Shown here: one piece after another, positions 41,516-50,900 of the stretch
Position numbering within the stretch: the stretch's first letter is position 1
Layout: every line of letters starts with the position of its first letter
Assembly: GCF_006376685.1 (NCBI RefSeq)
Contig: NZ_VEWL01000001.1
Location: forward strand, 287,869 to 351,868
Length of the DNA stretch: 64,000 nt
From: Ochrobactrum teleogrylli
GTDB taxonomy: Bacteria > Pseudomonadota > Alphaproteobacteria > Rhizobiales > Rhizobiaceae
Direction of reading: 5' to 3'
Program-made: the position numbers and the translations under genes
The notes under the pieces: model-generated
Databases searched by the model: none
Seen by the model: the letters and a program-made list of their open reading frames with translations, nothing else
Told to the model about the DNA's origin: nothing

Positions 41516-42525
41516 TCGCCCTCATCTTCGTAGCCGATAAGATGCAGCGGCTTCGCCGGAATGTTCTGCAATTCGCACCACCGAACCAGAGCCTCCTCCC
41601 GCCCATGCGTGACCCAGACTTCGGCGGGCGCAATTTCCGATATCGTTTCCGTCAGCTCATCCCAGTCGCAATGGTCGGAGATGATCAACGGCAGTTCGAT
41701 GCCCTGTTGCTTGGCGCGCTGGCGGATGCGCATCCAGCCGGAGGCGAAGGCCGGAACAGGATCGGGAAAACGTCGCGCCCAGCGGTCGGAAAAGGCGGTC
41801 GGCGGGCCGACGATGATCTTGCCCGCAAAATCAGGCTGCTTCTCGCCACGCTCCAGCGTTGCGGGTTCAAGCGGGCCGAGGTCGATGCCGCGCATCTGGT
41901 AATAGTCGCACAATGTTTCCAAAGCGCCGTGAATATAGATCGGATCGCTATAGCCGGCATTGCGAATGAGCTTGATCACGCGCTGCGCCTTGCCGAGCGA
42001 ATAAGCGCCGACCAGATGCGCGCGCTCCGGAAAGAGCGTGAGTGATTTCAAAAGCTTTGCGATTTCATGCGATGCATCCGGGTGACGGAAGACCGGCAGC
42101 GCAAATGTCGCTTCGGTGATGAAGACATCGCATTTGATCGGCTCGAATGGCGCGCAGGTCGGGTCGGCGGCGCGCTTATAGTCGCCCGATGCAACGATGC
42201 GGGTCCCATCTTTCTTGACGGCGATTTGCGCCGAACCGAGCACATGGCCAGCGCCGTGAAAACTGATGCGTACGCCATTGATCGTCAGTGTTTCACCCAA
42301 AGCCACCGGCTGCACGGTTTCGGCAAAACCCTCGCCATAGCGAAGTCGCATGATATCGAGCGTTTCCTGCGTGGCCAGAACATGGGTGTGTCCTGCGCGG
42401 GCATGATCGGAATGACCATGGGTGATCAGTGCGCGCTCCACCGGGCGTACCGGATCGATGTAAAAATCGCCGGGCGGGCAATAAAGACCTTTCGGAGAGG
42501 AACATAAGAGCTGATTGAAGCGCAT
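41512..42525 (-). CDS. Ligase-associated DNA exonuclease (metallo-beta-lactamase fold)
   Basis: 337-residue beta-CASP/metallo-beta-lactamase nuclease. The zinc motif HGHSDHARAGH lies near residue 34, further ligands are in GAGHVLGSAQI and SGDYK, and the C-terminal part has SDHCDWDELTETI and VWVTHG. Start: MRFNQLL at 42525 matches relatives; a GTG at 42546 would add seven residues. It overlaps the ligase by ATGA, so exonuclease and ligase are coupled. It would trim ends before ligation. Confidence 0.9.
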   Translation of the reverse strand: MRFNQLLCSSPKGLYCPPGDFYIDPVRPVERALITHGHSDHARAGHTHVLATQETLDIMRLRYGEGFAETVQPVALGETLTINGVRISFHGAGHVLGSAQIAVKKDGTRIVASGDYKRAADPTCAPFEPIKCDVFITEATFALPVFRHPDASHEIAKLLKSLTLFPERAHLVGAYSLGKAQRVIKLIRNAGYSDPIYIHGALETLCDYYQMRGIDLGPLEPATLERGEKQPDFAGKIIVGPPTAFSDRWARRFPDPVPAFASGWMRIRQRAKQQGIELPLIISDHCDWDELTETISEIAPAEVWVTHGREEALVRWCELQNIPAKPLHLIGYEDEGD

Positions 42526-42591
42526 GAGCCAAAGATAGGTCAGCACCTTTCCGCTGAAAAGAGAAGGGTGGCGTCATTACTGACAAAATGA

Positions 42592-42605
42592 GAACAAAAG
42601 TGAAC
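42592..42605. promoter_or_regulatory. SOS-box-like direct repeat in the divergent repair promoter
   Basis: GAAC-AAAAGT-GAAC at 42592-42605. The alphaproteobacterial LexA site is the direct repeat GTTC-N7-GTTC (GAAC-N7-GAAC on the other strand); here the spacer is six. It lies in the 122-bp gap between the exonuclease and helicase genes, where a damage-inducible site would make sense, but the spacing is off by one. Confidence 0.35.
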
Positions 42606-42647
42606 AAACATCTTGGCGTGATGCGGCGTGGCTATTAGATTGGGCGT

Positions 42648-45164
42648 GTGACACTGAATTTGAAACCCGCTGCCGCATCAGCCGCTTTTGCCCTGCCGGA
42701 CCGTTTTGTCAATTGGTTCGGTTCCAAGGGCTGGTCGCCGCGCGCCCATCAGCTGGAACTGCTGGCGCGTGCGGAAGACGGGCAATCGACCTTGTTGATT
42801 GCGCCGACTGGCGCTGGCAAGACGCTGGCCGGGTTTTTACCCGCGCTGGTGGATCTTGAGCGGAAAGGCCGTAAAAAGCCGGGTATGGCGAAGCGCGGCG
42901 TTCATACGTTGTATATCTCGCCGCTGAAGGCGCTGGCGGTCGATATCCATCGCAACCTCACAGTGCCGGTCGAGGAAATGGGGCTTGATATCACCATCGA
43001 AACCCGCACCGGCGACACGCCTGCGCACAAGCGCCAGCGGCAGAAACTGGCGCCGCCTGATATTCTGCTCACCACACCGGAACAGCTAGCCCTGCTGATC
43101 GCGTCCAAAGGGGCAGATCAGTTCTTCAAGGGGTTGCGCTATGTAGTGCTGGACGAGTTGCATTCGCTCGTGATTTCCAAGCGCGGCCATTTGCTGGCGC
43201 TGGGGCTGGCGCGGCTGCGCCGTCTGCAACCGCAATTGCAGACCATCGGGCTGTCCGCGACCGTGGCCGAGCCGGACCAATTGCGCCGATGGCTGGTGGA
43301 GCAGGACGGCACCGATCCCAAAGCCGGGCTGGTGACGGTGGATGGTGGCGCGAAACCGGAAATCTCGATCCTCGATTCCGAGGAACGGGTGCCGTGGGCC
43401 GGGCATTCCGCACGCTATGCCATTGCCGATGTCTACGAGGCGATCCGGGCGCATCGGACCACGCTGCTTTTCGTCAATACGCGCAGTCAGGCGGAAATGC
43501 TGTTTCAGGAGCTGTGGCGCATCAATGAGGATACGCTGCCGATTGCCTTGCATCACGGTTCGCTCGATGCCAGCCAGCGCCGCAAGGTCGAACAGGCCAT
43601 GGCCGCCAATACGTTGCGGGCGGTTGTCGCCACTTCCACGCTCGATCTCGGTATCGACTGGGGCGATGTCGATCTGGTTATCCATGTCGGCGCGCCAAAG
43701 GGGGCGAGCCGTCTGGCGCAGCGTATCGGTCGCGCCAATCACCGCATGGACGAGCCGAGCCGCGCCATTCTCGTGCCCGCCAACCGTTTCGAGGTGATGG
43801 AGTGTCGCGCCGCACTCGACGCGAATTATCTCGGCGCGCAGGATACGCCGCCGCTGATCGACGGCGCGCTCGATGTGCTGGCGCAGCACGTGCTCGGCAT
43901 GGCCTGCGCCGAACCGTTTAATGCCGATCAGCTTTTTGCCGAAGTGCGCAGTGCTGCACCCTACATGAACCTTTCCCGCCAAAGCTTTGATCGCATTCTG
44001 GATTTTGTCGCAACGGGTGGTTATGCGCTGAAAACCTATGAGCGCTTTGCCAAAATCCGCAAGACGGCTGACGGCACGTGGCGCGTTTCCAATCCACGCA
44101 TTGCGCAGCAATATCGCCTGAACATCGGCACGATTGTCGAAGCGCCGGAGCTGAACGTGCGGCTCACACGTGGCGGCAAGAAAGCCAGCGCCTATGGCGG
44201 GCGTGTTCTGGGCCGGATCGAAGAATATTTTCTGGAAACGCTGACGCCCGGCGACACTTTCCTGTTTGCGGGCAAGGTGTTGCGCTTCGAAGGTATTCGC
44301 GAAAACGAATGCATCGCCACGAGTGCTGCCGGTCAGGATGCAAAAATACCGGTCTATGCGGGCGGGAAGTTCCCGCTTTCGACTTATCTTGCCTCTCAGG
44401 TGCGCGCTATGCTGGCCGATCGCACACGCTGGCAGTTTCTGCCCGAACAGGTGCGCGAGTGGCTGGAGGTGCAGGAATTCAAATCCGTGCTGCCGCGCAC
44501 CGATGAATTGCTGATCGAAACTTTTCCGCGGGGTGGTCGGTTCTACATGGTGGCCTATCCGTTTGAGGGCAGGCTGGCCCATCAGACGCTCGGCATGTTG
44601 CTGACGCGCCGGCTGGAACGGATGGGCGCCCATCCGTTGGGCTTCGTCGCCACCGATTATTCACTGGGCCTGTGGGGGCTGAAGGACATGGGCGCGATGA
44701 TCCGCTCCGGTTCGCTAAACCTCACCCGCCTGTTCGATGAGGACATGCTGGGCGACGATCTCGAAGCATGGCTTGACGAAAGCTATCTTTTGAAGCGGAC
44801 TTTCCGCAATTGTGCCGTGATTTCCGGTTTGATCGAGCGCCGTCATCCGGGGTTGGAAAAGACCGGGCGGCAGGTGACTGTTTCTACCGATCTGATCTAT
44901 GACGTGCTACGCGGCCATGAACCCGACCATATCCTCTTGCAGGCAACGCGGGCGGATGCCGCGACAGGGCTTCTCGATATCAAGCGCCTCGGCGACATGC
45001 TGGCGCGCGTGAAAGGTCATATCTTGCACAAGCCGCTTGAGCATATTTCGCCGCTGGCCCTGCCGGTGATGCTGGAAATCGGGCGCGAACGTGTGGCAGG
45101 CGAGAGCGATGAAATGCTGCTTGAGGAAACAGCTGACGATCTCATCCGCGAGGCGATGGAATAA
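42648..45164 (+). CDS. Ligase-associated DEXH-box helicase (Lhr type)
   Basis: 838-residue superfamily 2 helicase. Helicase domain 1 has Q-motif-like HQLELLARAEDGQ, Walker A APTGAGKTLAGFLPAL at about residues 49-64, LYISPLKALAVD (Ia), TTPEQLALLI (Ib), DELH in VVLDELHSL (II) and GLSATVAEPDQL (III). Domain 2 has LLFVNTRSQAEM (IV), ATSTLDLGIDWGDVDLVIHVGAPKG (V) and QRIGRANHR (VI). An Lhr-like C-terminal half follows (winged helix and DUF4011-like parts). The start is GTG 42648. It is divergent from exonuclease-ligase and followed 24 bp later by pdeM, completing the module. It presumably unwinds DNA or R-loops for repair. Confidence 0.93.
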   Translation: MTLNLKPAAASAAFALPDRFVNWFGSKGWSPRAHQLELLARAEDGQSTLLIAPTGAGKTLAGFLPALVDLERKGRKKPGMAKRGVHTLYISPLKALAVDIHRNLTVPVEEMGLDITIETRTGDTPAHKRQRQKLAPPDILLTTPEQLALLIASKGADQFFKGLRYVVLDELHSLVISKRGHLLALGLARLRRLQPQLQTIGLSATVAEPDQLRRWLVEQDGTDPKAGLVTVDGGAKPEISILDSEERVPWAGHSARYAIADVYEAIRAHRTTLLFVNTRSQAEMLFQELWRINEDTLPIALHHGSLDASQRRKVEQAMAANTLRAVVATSTLDLGIDWGDVDLVIHVGAPKGASRLAQRIGRANHRMDEPSRAILVPANRFEVMECRAALDANYLGAQDTPPLIDGALDVLAQHVLGMACAEPFNADQLFAEVRSAAPYMNLSRQSFDRILDFVATGGYALKTYERFAKIRKTADGTWRVSNPRIAQQYRLNIGTIVEAPELNVRLTRGGKKASAYGGRVLGRIEEYFLETLTPGDTFLFAGKVLRFEGIRENECIATSAAGQDAKIPVYAGGKFPLSTYLASQVRAMLADRTRWQFLPEQVREWLEVQEFKSVLPRTDELLIETFPRGGRFYMVAYPFEGRLAHQTLGMLLTRRLERMGAHPLGFVATDYSLGLWGLKDMGAMIRSGSLNLTRLFDEDMLGDDLEAWLDESYLLKRTFRNCAVISGLIERRHPGLEKTGRQVTVSTDLIYDVLRGHEPDHILLQATRADAATGLLDIKRLGDMLARVKGHILHKPLEHISPLALPVMLEIGRERVAGESDEMLLEETADDLIREAME

Positions 45165-45187
45165 GAAATGAGAATGAGGGTTTCGGA

Positions 45188-45904
45188 ATGAGAGCGGCTG
45201 TCTGGAGCAATGGCGAGGCCTATAGTCTCGCGCACACGCAAGTGCGCGGCATTGCCGCCGTTTGCGATCCTTCCGGCGCACTGTTTCTGCCCGATCTCGC
45301 CATGCTGGTCGTGTCTGATCTGCATCTGGAAAAAGGCTCATCCTTCGCCCGGCGTGGGCAACTGATCCCACCTTATGATACGGCGGCAACGCTCGAAATG
45401 CTCGCTGCGGCGGTCGCCCGTTATCAGCCGAAGGTGATCATCAGCCTTGGCGACAGTTTTCATGATCCGAAAGCCAGCGAACGCCTACCGTCGCTTTACG
45501 CCATCCGACTGAAATCGCTGATGGAACATCGCGACTGGTTCTGGATCACCGGCAATCACGATCCCGAACGCCCGGTCGATCTACCGGGCGATTGTGTGGA
45601 GGAACTGGCGGTGGGACCGCTTGTGTTCCGGCACGAACCCTCGCGCATGCTTGGGCAGGGCGAGATTGCGGGCCATCTGCATCCGGCGGCGCGCATCGTG
45701 CGGCGTGGGCGCTCCGTGCGTCGTCCCTGTTTCGTCAGCGATGGCGAAAGGCTGATCATGCCCGCTTTCGGTGCATATACCGGCGCGCTCAACGTGCTGG
45801 ACCGCGCCTTTCGCGGCCTTTTTGTCGATGAAACGTTACGCGCCTATATGCTGGGGCAAGGCAAGGTCTATCCGATTGCCCGCGGCGCGCTGCATGGCGG
45901 TTGA
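45188..45904 (+). CDS. pdeM: Ligase-associated DNA damage response endonuclease
   Basis: 238-residue calcineurin-like metallophosphoesterase. Metal motifs: D-x-H in VVSDLHLEKGSSFARRG (near residue 42), GD in IISLGDSFHD (near 90), GNHD in WITGNHDPERP (near 123), and G-H-x-H in IAGHLHPAARI. KGSSFA after the first motif is typical of PdeM. It follows the helicase by 23 bp on the same strand. The 98-bp palindromic repeat lies directly behind it and may end the transcript. Confidence 0.9.
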   Translation: MRAAVWSNGEAYSLAHTQVRGIAAVCDPSGALFLPDLAMLVVSDLHLEKGSSFARRGQLIPPYDTAATLEMLAAAVARYQPKVIISLGDSFHDPKASERLPSLYAIRLKSLMEHRDWFWITGNHDPERPVDLPGDCVEELAVGPLVFRHEPSRMLGQGEIAGHLHPAARIVRRGRSVRRPCFVSDGERLIMPAFGAYTGALNVLDRAFRGLFVDETLRAYMLGQGKVYPIARGALHGG

Positions 45905-45914
45905 ACCTTTGCCT

Positions 45915-46012
45915 TTACGCATTATCCGACGCATCGAAGCGGGATTAGAAATCAGTCCAGTGAACTGATTTCCCCGCGGAGGCGCTTCGCACTTTTGCTG
46001 GAAATGCTCTAG
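45915..46012. repeat. 98-bp palindromic repeat, copy A
   Basis: Same length as the copy at 61457-61554, differing at 8 positions by eye (about 92% identity). It carries the inner hairpin GAAATCAGTCC/GAACTGATTTC and an outer pair CGAAGCG/CGCTTCG. It lies between the convergent pdeM and TIGR02186-type genes, and its last four bases CTAG contain the stop codon of the latter. Confidence 0.9.
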
Positions 46013-46833
46013 TCTTTCCTGAACAGAATACGTCCGAACCAGCCGGTGAAGACCGCCAGAAAAACCGCGAACAGACCATAGAGCAGGCTATATTGGTGGG
46101 CGGCGTTATAAACGCTTTGCTCCAGACCGGCCTTGACGATTTCCAGACCGGCATTGGCTTCGCGCAGAAAGACGCCGTTGCGAAACAAAAGTGCACGCGC
46201 TTTGTGTCGTCCAACCGGCACATTGGCTGGCAGGTTGAGCGTCGCGCGAAACAAGGTGCGTGACACGAATTCCACGCCACCAATGCGCTGATTGTAGAGG
46301 CCCTGCCGGATTTTCATCTCGCGAAGTTCGGTTCCGAATTTCGGAATGTTGCCCGACAGGCTCGAAGGGTCTTCCGGGTTCAGATAGAAATTGCGCACGC
46401 CGACCGAAAGCTGACGGTAGATTTTTTCATCCGCAATATCCTGAAGATTGCGCGTCGAGGCGAGCGAATACGATAGCGGAACGCCGAGAAAAGTCTCTGA
46501 ATCGGCGTTGATCCAGACGCCCAGATAACGCTCCTTCTTGCGCACCACCAGGTTGCGTTCCGGCCCCTGCAAAACCACGATAATATCGTAACGCCCCTGC
46601 CGTTGGATCATCGGATCGGCATTGTCCAGCGCGCCGAAAATCGTCAGATCCGTGCCGCCGAAGTTGGAGGTGATGGCGATGGTTTCGGTCGAAAGGCCGA
46701 TATCGATCGTTTCTTCCGCAGGCGTCTGCAACTGTGGGACCGTATTGCCGTCGCCACTGGCATTAATTTGCGCGAATGCGGCGCTCGCGAGAAGCGATAG
46801 GGTGAGTGCTGAGACGAGGGCGGCGCTCCGCAT
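46009..46833 (-). CDS. TIGR02186-type membrane-anchored protein
   Basis: 274-residue conserved protein of unknown function found in Rhizobiales next to a TauE/SafE permease. Signal peptide of ~22 residues (ALVSALTLSLLASAAFAQ). The periplasmic body has the family pattern DIGLSTETIAITSNFGGTDLTIFGALDN and YDIIVVLQGPERNLVVRKKERYLGVWIN, and a C-terminal anchor near residues 248-268 (YSLLYGLFAVFLAVFTGWFGRILF). Its stop codon lies in repeat copy A. The start is one base from the stop of the upstream permease gene, so they are co-transcribed and likely act together. Confidence 0.82.
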   Translation of the reverse strand: MRSAALVSALTLSLLASAAFAQINASGDGNTVPQLQTPAEETIDIGLSTETIAITSNFGGTDLTIFGALDNADPMIQRQGRYDIIVVLQGPERNLVVRKKERYLGVWINADSETFLGVPLSYSLASTRNLQDIADEKIYRQLSVGVRNFYLNPEDPSSLSGNIPKFGTELREMKIRQGLYNQRIGGVEFVSRTLFRATLNLPANVPVGRHKARALLFRNGVFLREANAGLEIVKAGLEQSVYNAAHQYSLLYGLFAVFLAVFTGWFGRILFRKD

Positions 46834-46834
46834 C

Positions 46835-47749
46835 TCAAAAATCCGCTATCGTGATCGAGAACAGATTATCTGGCCGCACAAAGAGGCCAAAGGCAAGACG
46901 CAATGCAACGGCCAGCACAAGCAGGGCCAGCAAAAGGCGCAATTGTTCGCCGCGCAGTTTTTGGCCAGCGCGCGCACCATATTGCGCGCCGATCACGCCG
47001 CCAATCATCAGCAGGAAAGCCAGTACGATATCGATAGACTGGTTGGTGGTCGCCTGCATGACCGTGGTGAAAGCGGTCACGAATGTAATCTGGAAGAGCG
47101 AAGTGCCCACAACCACATTGGTCGGCACATGCAAAAGATAGATCAGCGCGGGCACCATGATGAAGCCGCCGCCGACGCCCATGATCGATGACAACAGACC
47201 GATGAAGAAGCCGATGCCGAGAACCGGAATGATGCTGACATAGATGGTCGAGGCGCGAAACCGCATTTTGAACGGCAGCCTGTGTATCCATGTGTGCTGG
47301 CCGGGGCGACGTATGGCGCCGCCTTTCTTGACGCGCCGCAAAGCGCGCAGGCTTTCCACTAGCATCAGCCCGCCAACACTACCGAGGAAGAATACGTAGA
47401 GGATCGATACGATCAGATCGAGCTGGCCCAGCTCGCGCAGCCAGGAGAAGACGAAAATGCCGAGCAGTGAACCGACAATACCGCCGGCCACGAGAAACAG
47501 GCCAAGCTTGATATCCAGCGTGCGCCGCTTGAAATGAACGAGCGCACCGGAAACAGACGAAGCGATAACCTGATTGGCACCGGTCGCGACCGCAATGGCC
47601 GGTGGAATGTTGTAGAAGATCAAGAGTGGTGTGATCAGAAATCCGCCGCCGACACCGAACAACCCGGAAAGAAAGCCGACCGCAGCGCCCATGCTGAGCA
47701 GAACCAGCATGTTGACCGATAATTCTGCAATGGGAAGATAAATACCCAA
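46835..47749 (-). CDS. TauE/SafE (TSUP) family permease
   Basis: 304-residue inner-membrane protein with about eight hydrophobic segments and two repeated halves: GAAVGFLSGLFGVGGGFLITPLLI at residues ~18-41 and FFIGLLSSIMGVGGGFIMVPALIY at ~180-203, the duplicated GVGGG motif of the family. A hydrophilic loop of ~45 residues (RALRRVKKGGAIRRPGQHTW) joins the halves. Family members export sulfite, sulfoacetate or related organosulfur anions. With two sulfonate importers in the window an organosulfur role is attractive, but these genes are 35 kb away, so it is only inference. It is coupled to the TIGR02186-type gene. Confidence 0.88.
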   Translation of the reverse strand: MGIYLPIAELSVNMLVLLSMGAAVGFLSGLFGVGGGFLITPLLIFYNIPPAIAVATGANQVIASSVSGALVHFKRRTLDIKLGLFLVAGGIVGSLLGIFVFSWLRELGQLDLIVSILYVFFLGSVGGLMLVESLRALRRVKKGGAIRRPGQHTWIHRLPFKMRFRASTIYVSIIPVLGIGFFIGLLSSIMGVGGGFIMVPALIYLLHVPTNVVVGTSLFQITFVTAFTTVMQATTNQSIDIVLAFLLMIGGVIGAQYGARAGQKLRGEQLRLLLALLVLAVALRLAFGLFVRPDNLFSITIADF

Positions 47750-47927
47750 TTCCGAACCCGGCTCTCACGGACGCATACGCTTCTCGGGCCCGCTGCGGTC
47801 GCGCAATCCCGCGAGGCCTGTTCACCTAACCGTCTTGCGCTGCCCGATCCGCGAAGTCAAATGCCGATTGGTATTACGGTTACCTTGCGCGGGACGTGTT
47901 ACTTTCCTGCAATGGTTGGCCGCATTC

Positions 47928-50900
47928 CTAGGTGTTTTTCTGCAGCAACAATTGCACCAGCTTCTGATCGACATTGCCGGTTGGCTGCAGGCCGTTGGCC
48001 TTCTGGAACGAGGCAATGGCCGTGCGGGTCTTGCCGCCCATCACACCGTCCGCCGTGCCAACATCATAGCCGTTCTTCTTGAGAATAAGCTGGATGTTGC
48101 GAACTGCCTTCTTCATCTCCACCGAGCCGGTGGTGGTCGGCTTGGCTTCCGTCCAGGCATCAGGCACGTCAATGGAATTGGTGGCCTCGTTAAGCGGCTT
48201 TGCCTTCCACGACTGGACGGCGGCCTTCGCCTGTTCCAGCTGTTCCGGTTTCAGCGCTTCGGCGATCTGGTCGCGCTTCTGGGCGGCGTCCTTGTCACCG
48301 GAATTGGCGGCAAGCGCGAACCACTTGTAGCTTTCTTCCAGATTAACCGGGACACCGAGGCCCTTGGCCGCAAGAATGCCGAGATTGAACTGGCTGTCCT
48401 TCACGCCGAGGTTGGCAGCTTCGGTAAACCAGCGGGCGGCCGACGCATTGTCCGGAGCGCCGTTTGCGCCGGTTGCGAACAGAACGGCGAGATTGTGCAT
48501 CGCGCTTGCATTGCCCTGCTGCGCCGAAAGCTGATACCAGATCTTGGCCTTGTCCAGATCGCGGGGCATGCCGAGGCCTTTTTCATTGAAATTGCCAAGG
48601 CGATACTGTGCCGGTGCAAAACCCTGACCGGCGGAAATGTCATACCATTTTGCGGCTTTGGTAAAGTCGGCGGTGACGCCGCGACCTTCCATGTAGCGAT
48701 TGCCGATTTCGAACAAGGCGCGGGCATCGCCCTTGGCGGCGGCTTCGCGCAAGGCAGCCGGACCCGCTTCTTCCGGGATGGCCGGAATAGCGACTTGAGC
48801 CGGTGCGGAAGGTGACGTGACCTCTGCAGGCGCAGAGGCTTCGACCGGAGTGGTCGGCGCGCTGGCGATGACCGTTTCAATGGTGGACGATGGTTCCGAT
48901 GCAGCGGGCGCTTCGGCCTTTTCCTGACGCGGCTCGATAATTTGTGGTGCCTCAGCCTGAACCGGAGCCTGCGGTGCTGCTGCTGGTGTCTCAGCGACGG
49001 GCGCTTCCGGCTGCGGAGCAACATCGACAGTCGCGTCGGTCGGTTCATCGTGGGTGAGGAAGGCGCTGCCGACTTGCAGACCCGCCATGGCGATCATGAC
49101 GGCACCGATTGCCATCAGGATCGGCTTGCGCTGACGCTGCATGACATCGCCAACGGACTTTTTCTTCTTGCCTGCGCCCTTGGCTGAACCCTTCTGAAGC
49201 TGTTCGGATTCAGCGGCTGCAAGCTGTGCGGCGCGGCGGGCGGCAGTGATAAAATCGACCTTGCCATTGGCTGCCAGAGCGGCGTCGGCTGCATCTTCGC
49301 GCTGGCGGCGTTCTTCGCGCACGCGCTTCATGATGGAGTTTAGGTCGGGCATATGATCGCCGCCGAACCTTGCATCCGGTTCGCTCTCGACGATGGGTTC
49401 GACAGTGGCCATTTCACTTTCGAAAGCCGGGGCGTCGTTTTTGTCGAAGCTTTCGGCCTTGAGATCGCCATCGGTATTCGCGCCGTTCTTGTCAGCGCGA
49501 CGTCCGCGCATTGCCTTGGCAAGCCCCCCGAACAGCGACGGCTTGCCGGAAGCTTCGCCAGCGGGCGCAGCAACGACAGCGGTTTCGCCCTGAATGGTGG
49601 CAAAGGCAGCTTCGGCGGCAGCGGCTGCAGGCGAACGAGGCGTGTTCAGGCGCGGGGCACCGGTTTCCGGAGCGGAAAAGCGCGGTGCCGGGTCGCCCGC
49701 CAAAGCCATGGCCGGGCGCGCATCGTCTTCACGCTTGTCCGGATTGCGATTGGCAAGGCTTTCACTGCCCTGACCGCCCATATCCTGTTCAAGCCGGGAC
49801 AGGCGATCCACGATCTTGACCAGCGTGTCGTGCACGGCTTCAAAGGTCTTGCTGTTGCGCTCGTCCGTATTGCGGGCCAGCATTTCCAGCGACTTCATAT
49901 CGTCCGCGAGCTGACGGGCAATGGCTGTGTCGCCCTGGCTACCGTGCTGGAGAACACGCGCAACGGCGCTTTCCGCCGCTTCACGCGCCGCGTCGAGAAC
50001 GGTCTCTCGGTTCGTTTCGAGCGAACGTTCGATGGAATCGAGGCGCGGCTTGATCTGGGCGAGTTCGGCAACCGGCTGGGCCAGATGGTGGGCGATATTG
50101 GCAATCTGATCTTCCAGATTGCGGATGGCTTCGCTGTCGGCCAGATTTGGCATTTCATAATGCGGCGCTTGCAGCAAGCCGAGCGAGATCTGCTGCGAAA
50201 TGTCGTCAAGACGACCTTCGAGCGTATGGATCGCGTCGCTGTCGATGGAGCGGCCGCCATATTGCGCATCCAGCCGTTCGGTCAGTTCCGCGAAACGGCG
50301 GTCGATGGTGTCGAGAACCGCAGGGTCCGGCTCATGGCTGCGCCGTTCGGCGTTTTCCAGCTTCTGGCCAATGGCTTCGAGGCGGGCTTCAACGCTGCGA
50401 TAATCGGACTGGCTCAGATTTTCCGTGACCTTCGCGACCTGATTGGCCAGAAGGCTGATCTGGTGTGCGAGCTGTTCGGCGATGCGATCGGGCAGAGCCT
50501 GTCCGCTGGACAGCACATCGATGCGCTGCGATAGCTCGCTCAGCTTCTGGAACAAGACATCCGAGTTCTGTCGGGAAGCCGAACCGTCGATCTGGTCTGC
50601 AAGCTCGGCAAGGCGCTTCTCGATACGCTCCAAACGGCGCACATCTTCCTGATCGGGACGTTGCGCGCGGCTGGTCGCGATGATCGCACGGCTGATTTCG
50701 TCAAGCCGGGTGTCGATCTGGTTCAGCATATCCTGTTCGAAAGGCGCTGCGTTCTGCGGGTTCAGCGCGTCTTCGATGGAGTGGGTCAGCCTGCCGATCC
50801 GCTCTTCAATGGCGCTGAAAGCATGGGACTGCGGCAGGGTGCCGATGGCTTCGCGCATCTGCTCAAGGCGGGAGCCAATGGCGTTGAGCGCCGGATTAAC

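Noticed and set aside
43086..44633. 515-residue open frame on minus opposite the helicase
   Set aside because: Long only because of GC-rich codon bias on the coding strand; the plus frame carries all helicase motifs.
49353..50534. 393-residue open frame on plus opposite podJ
   Set aside because: Shadow of the coiled-coil region; no ribosome site and no domain.
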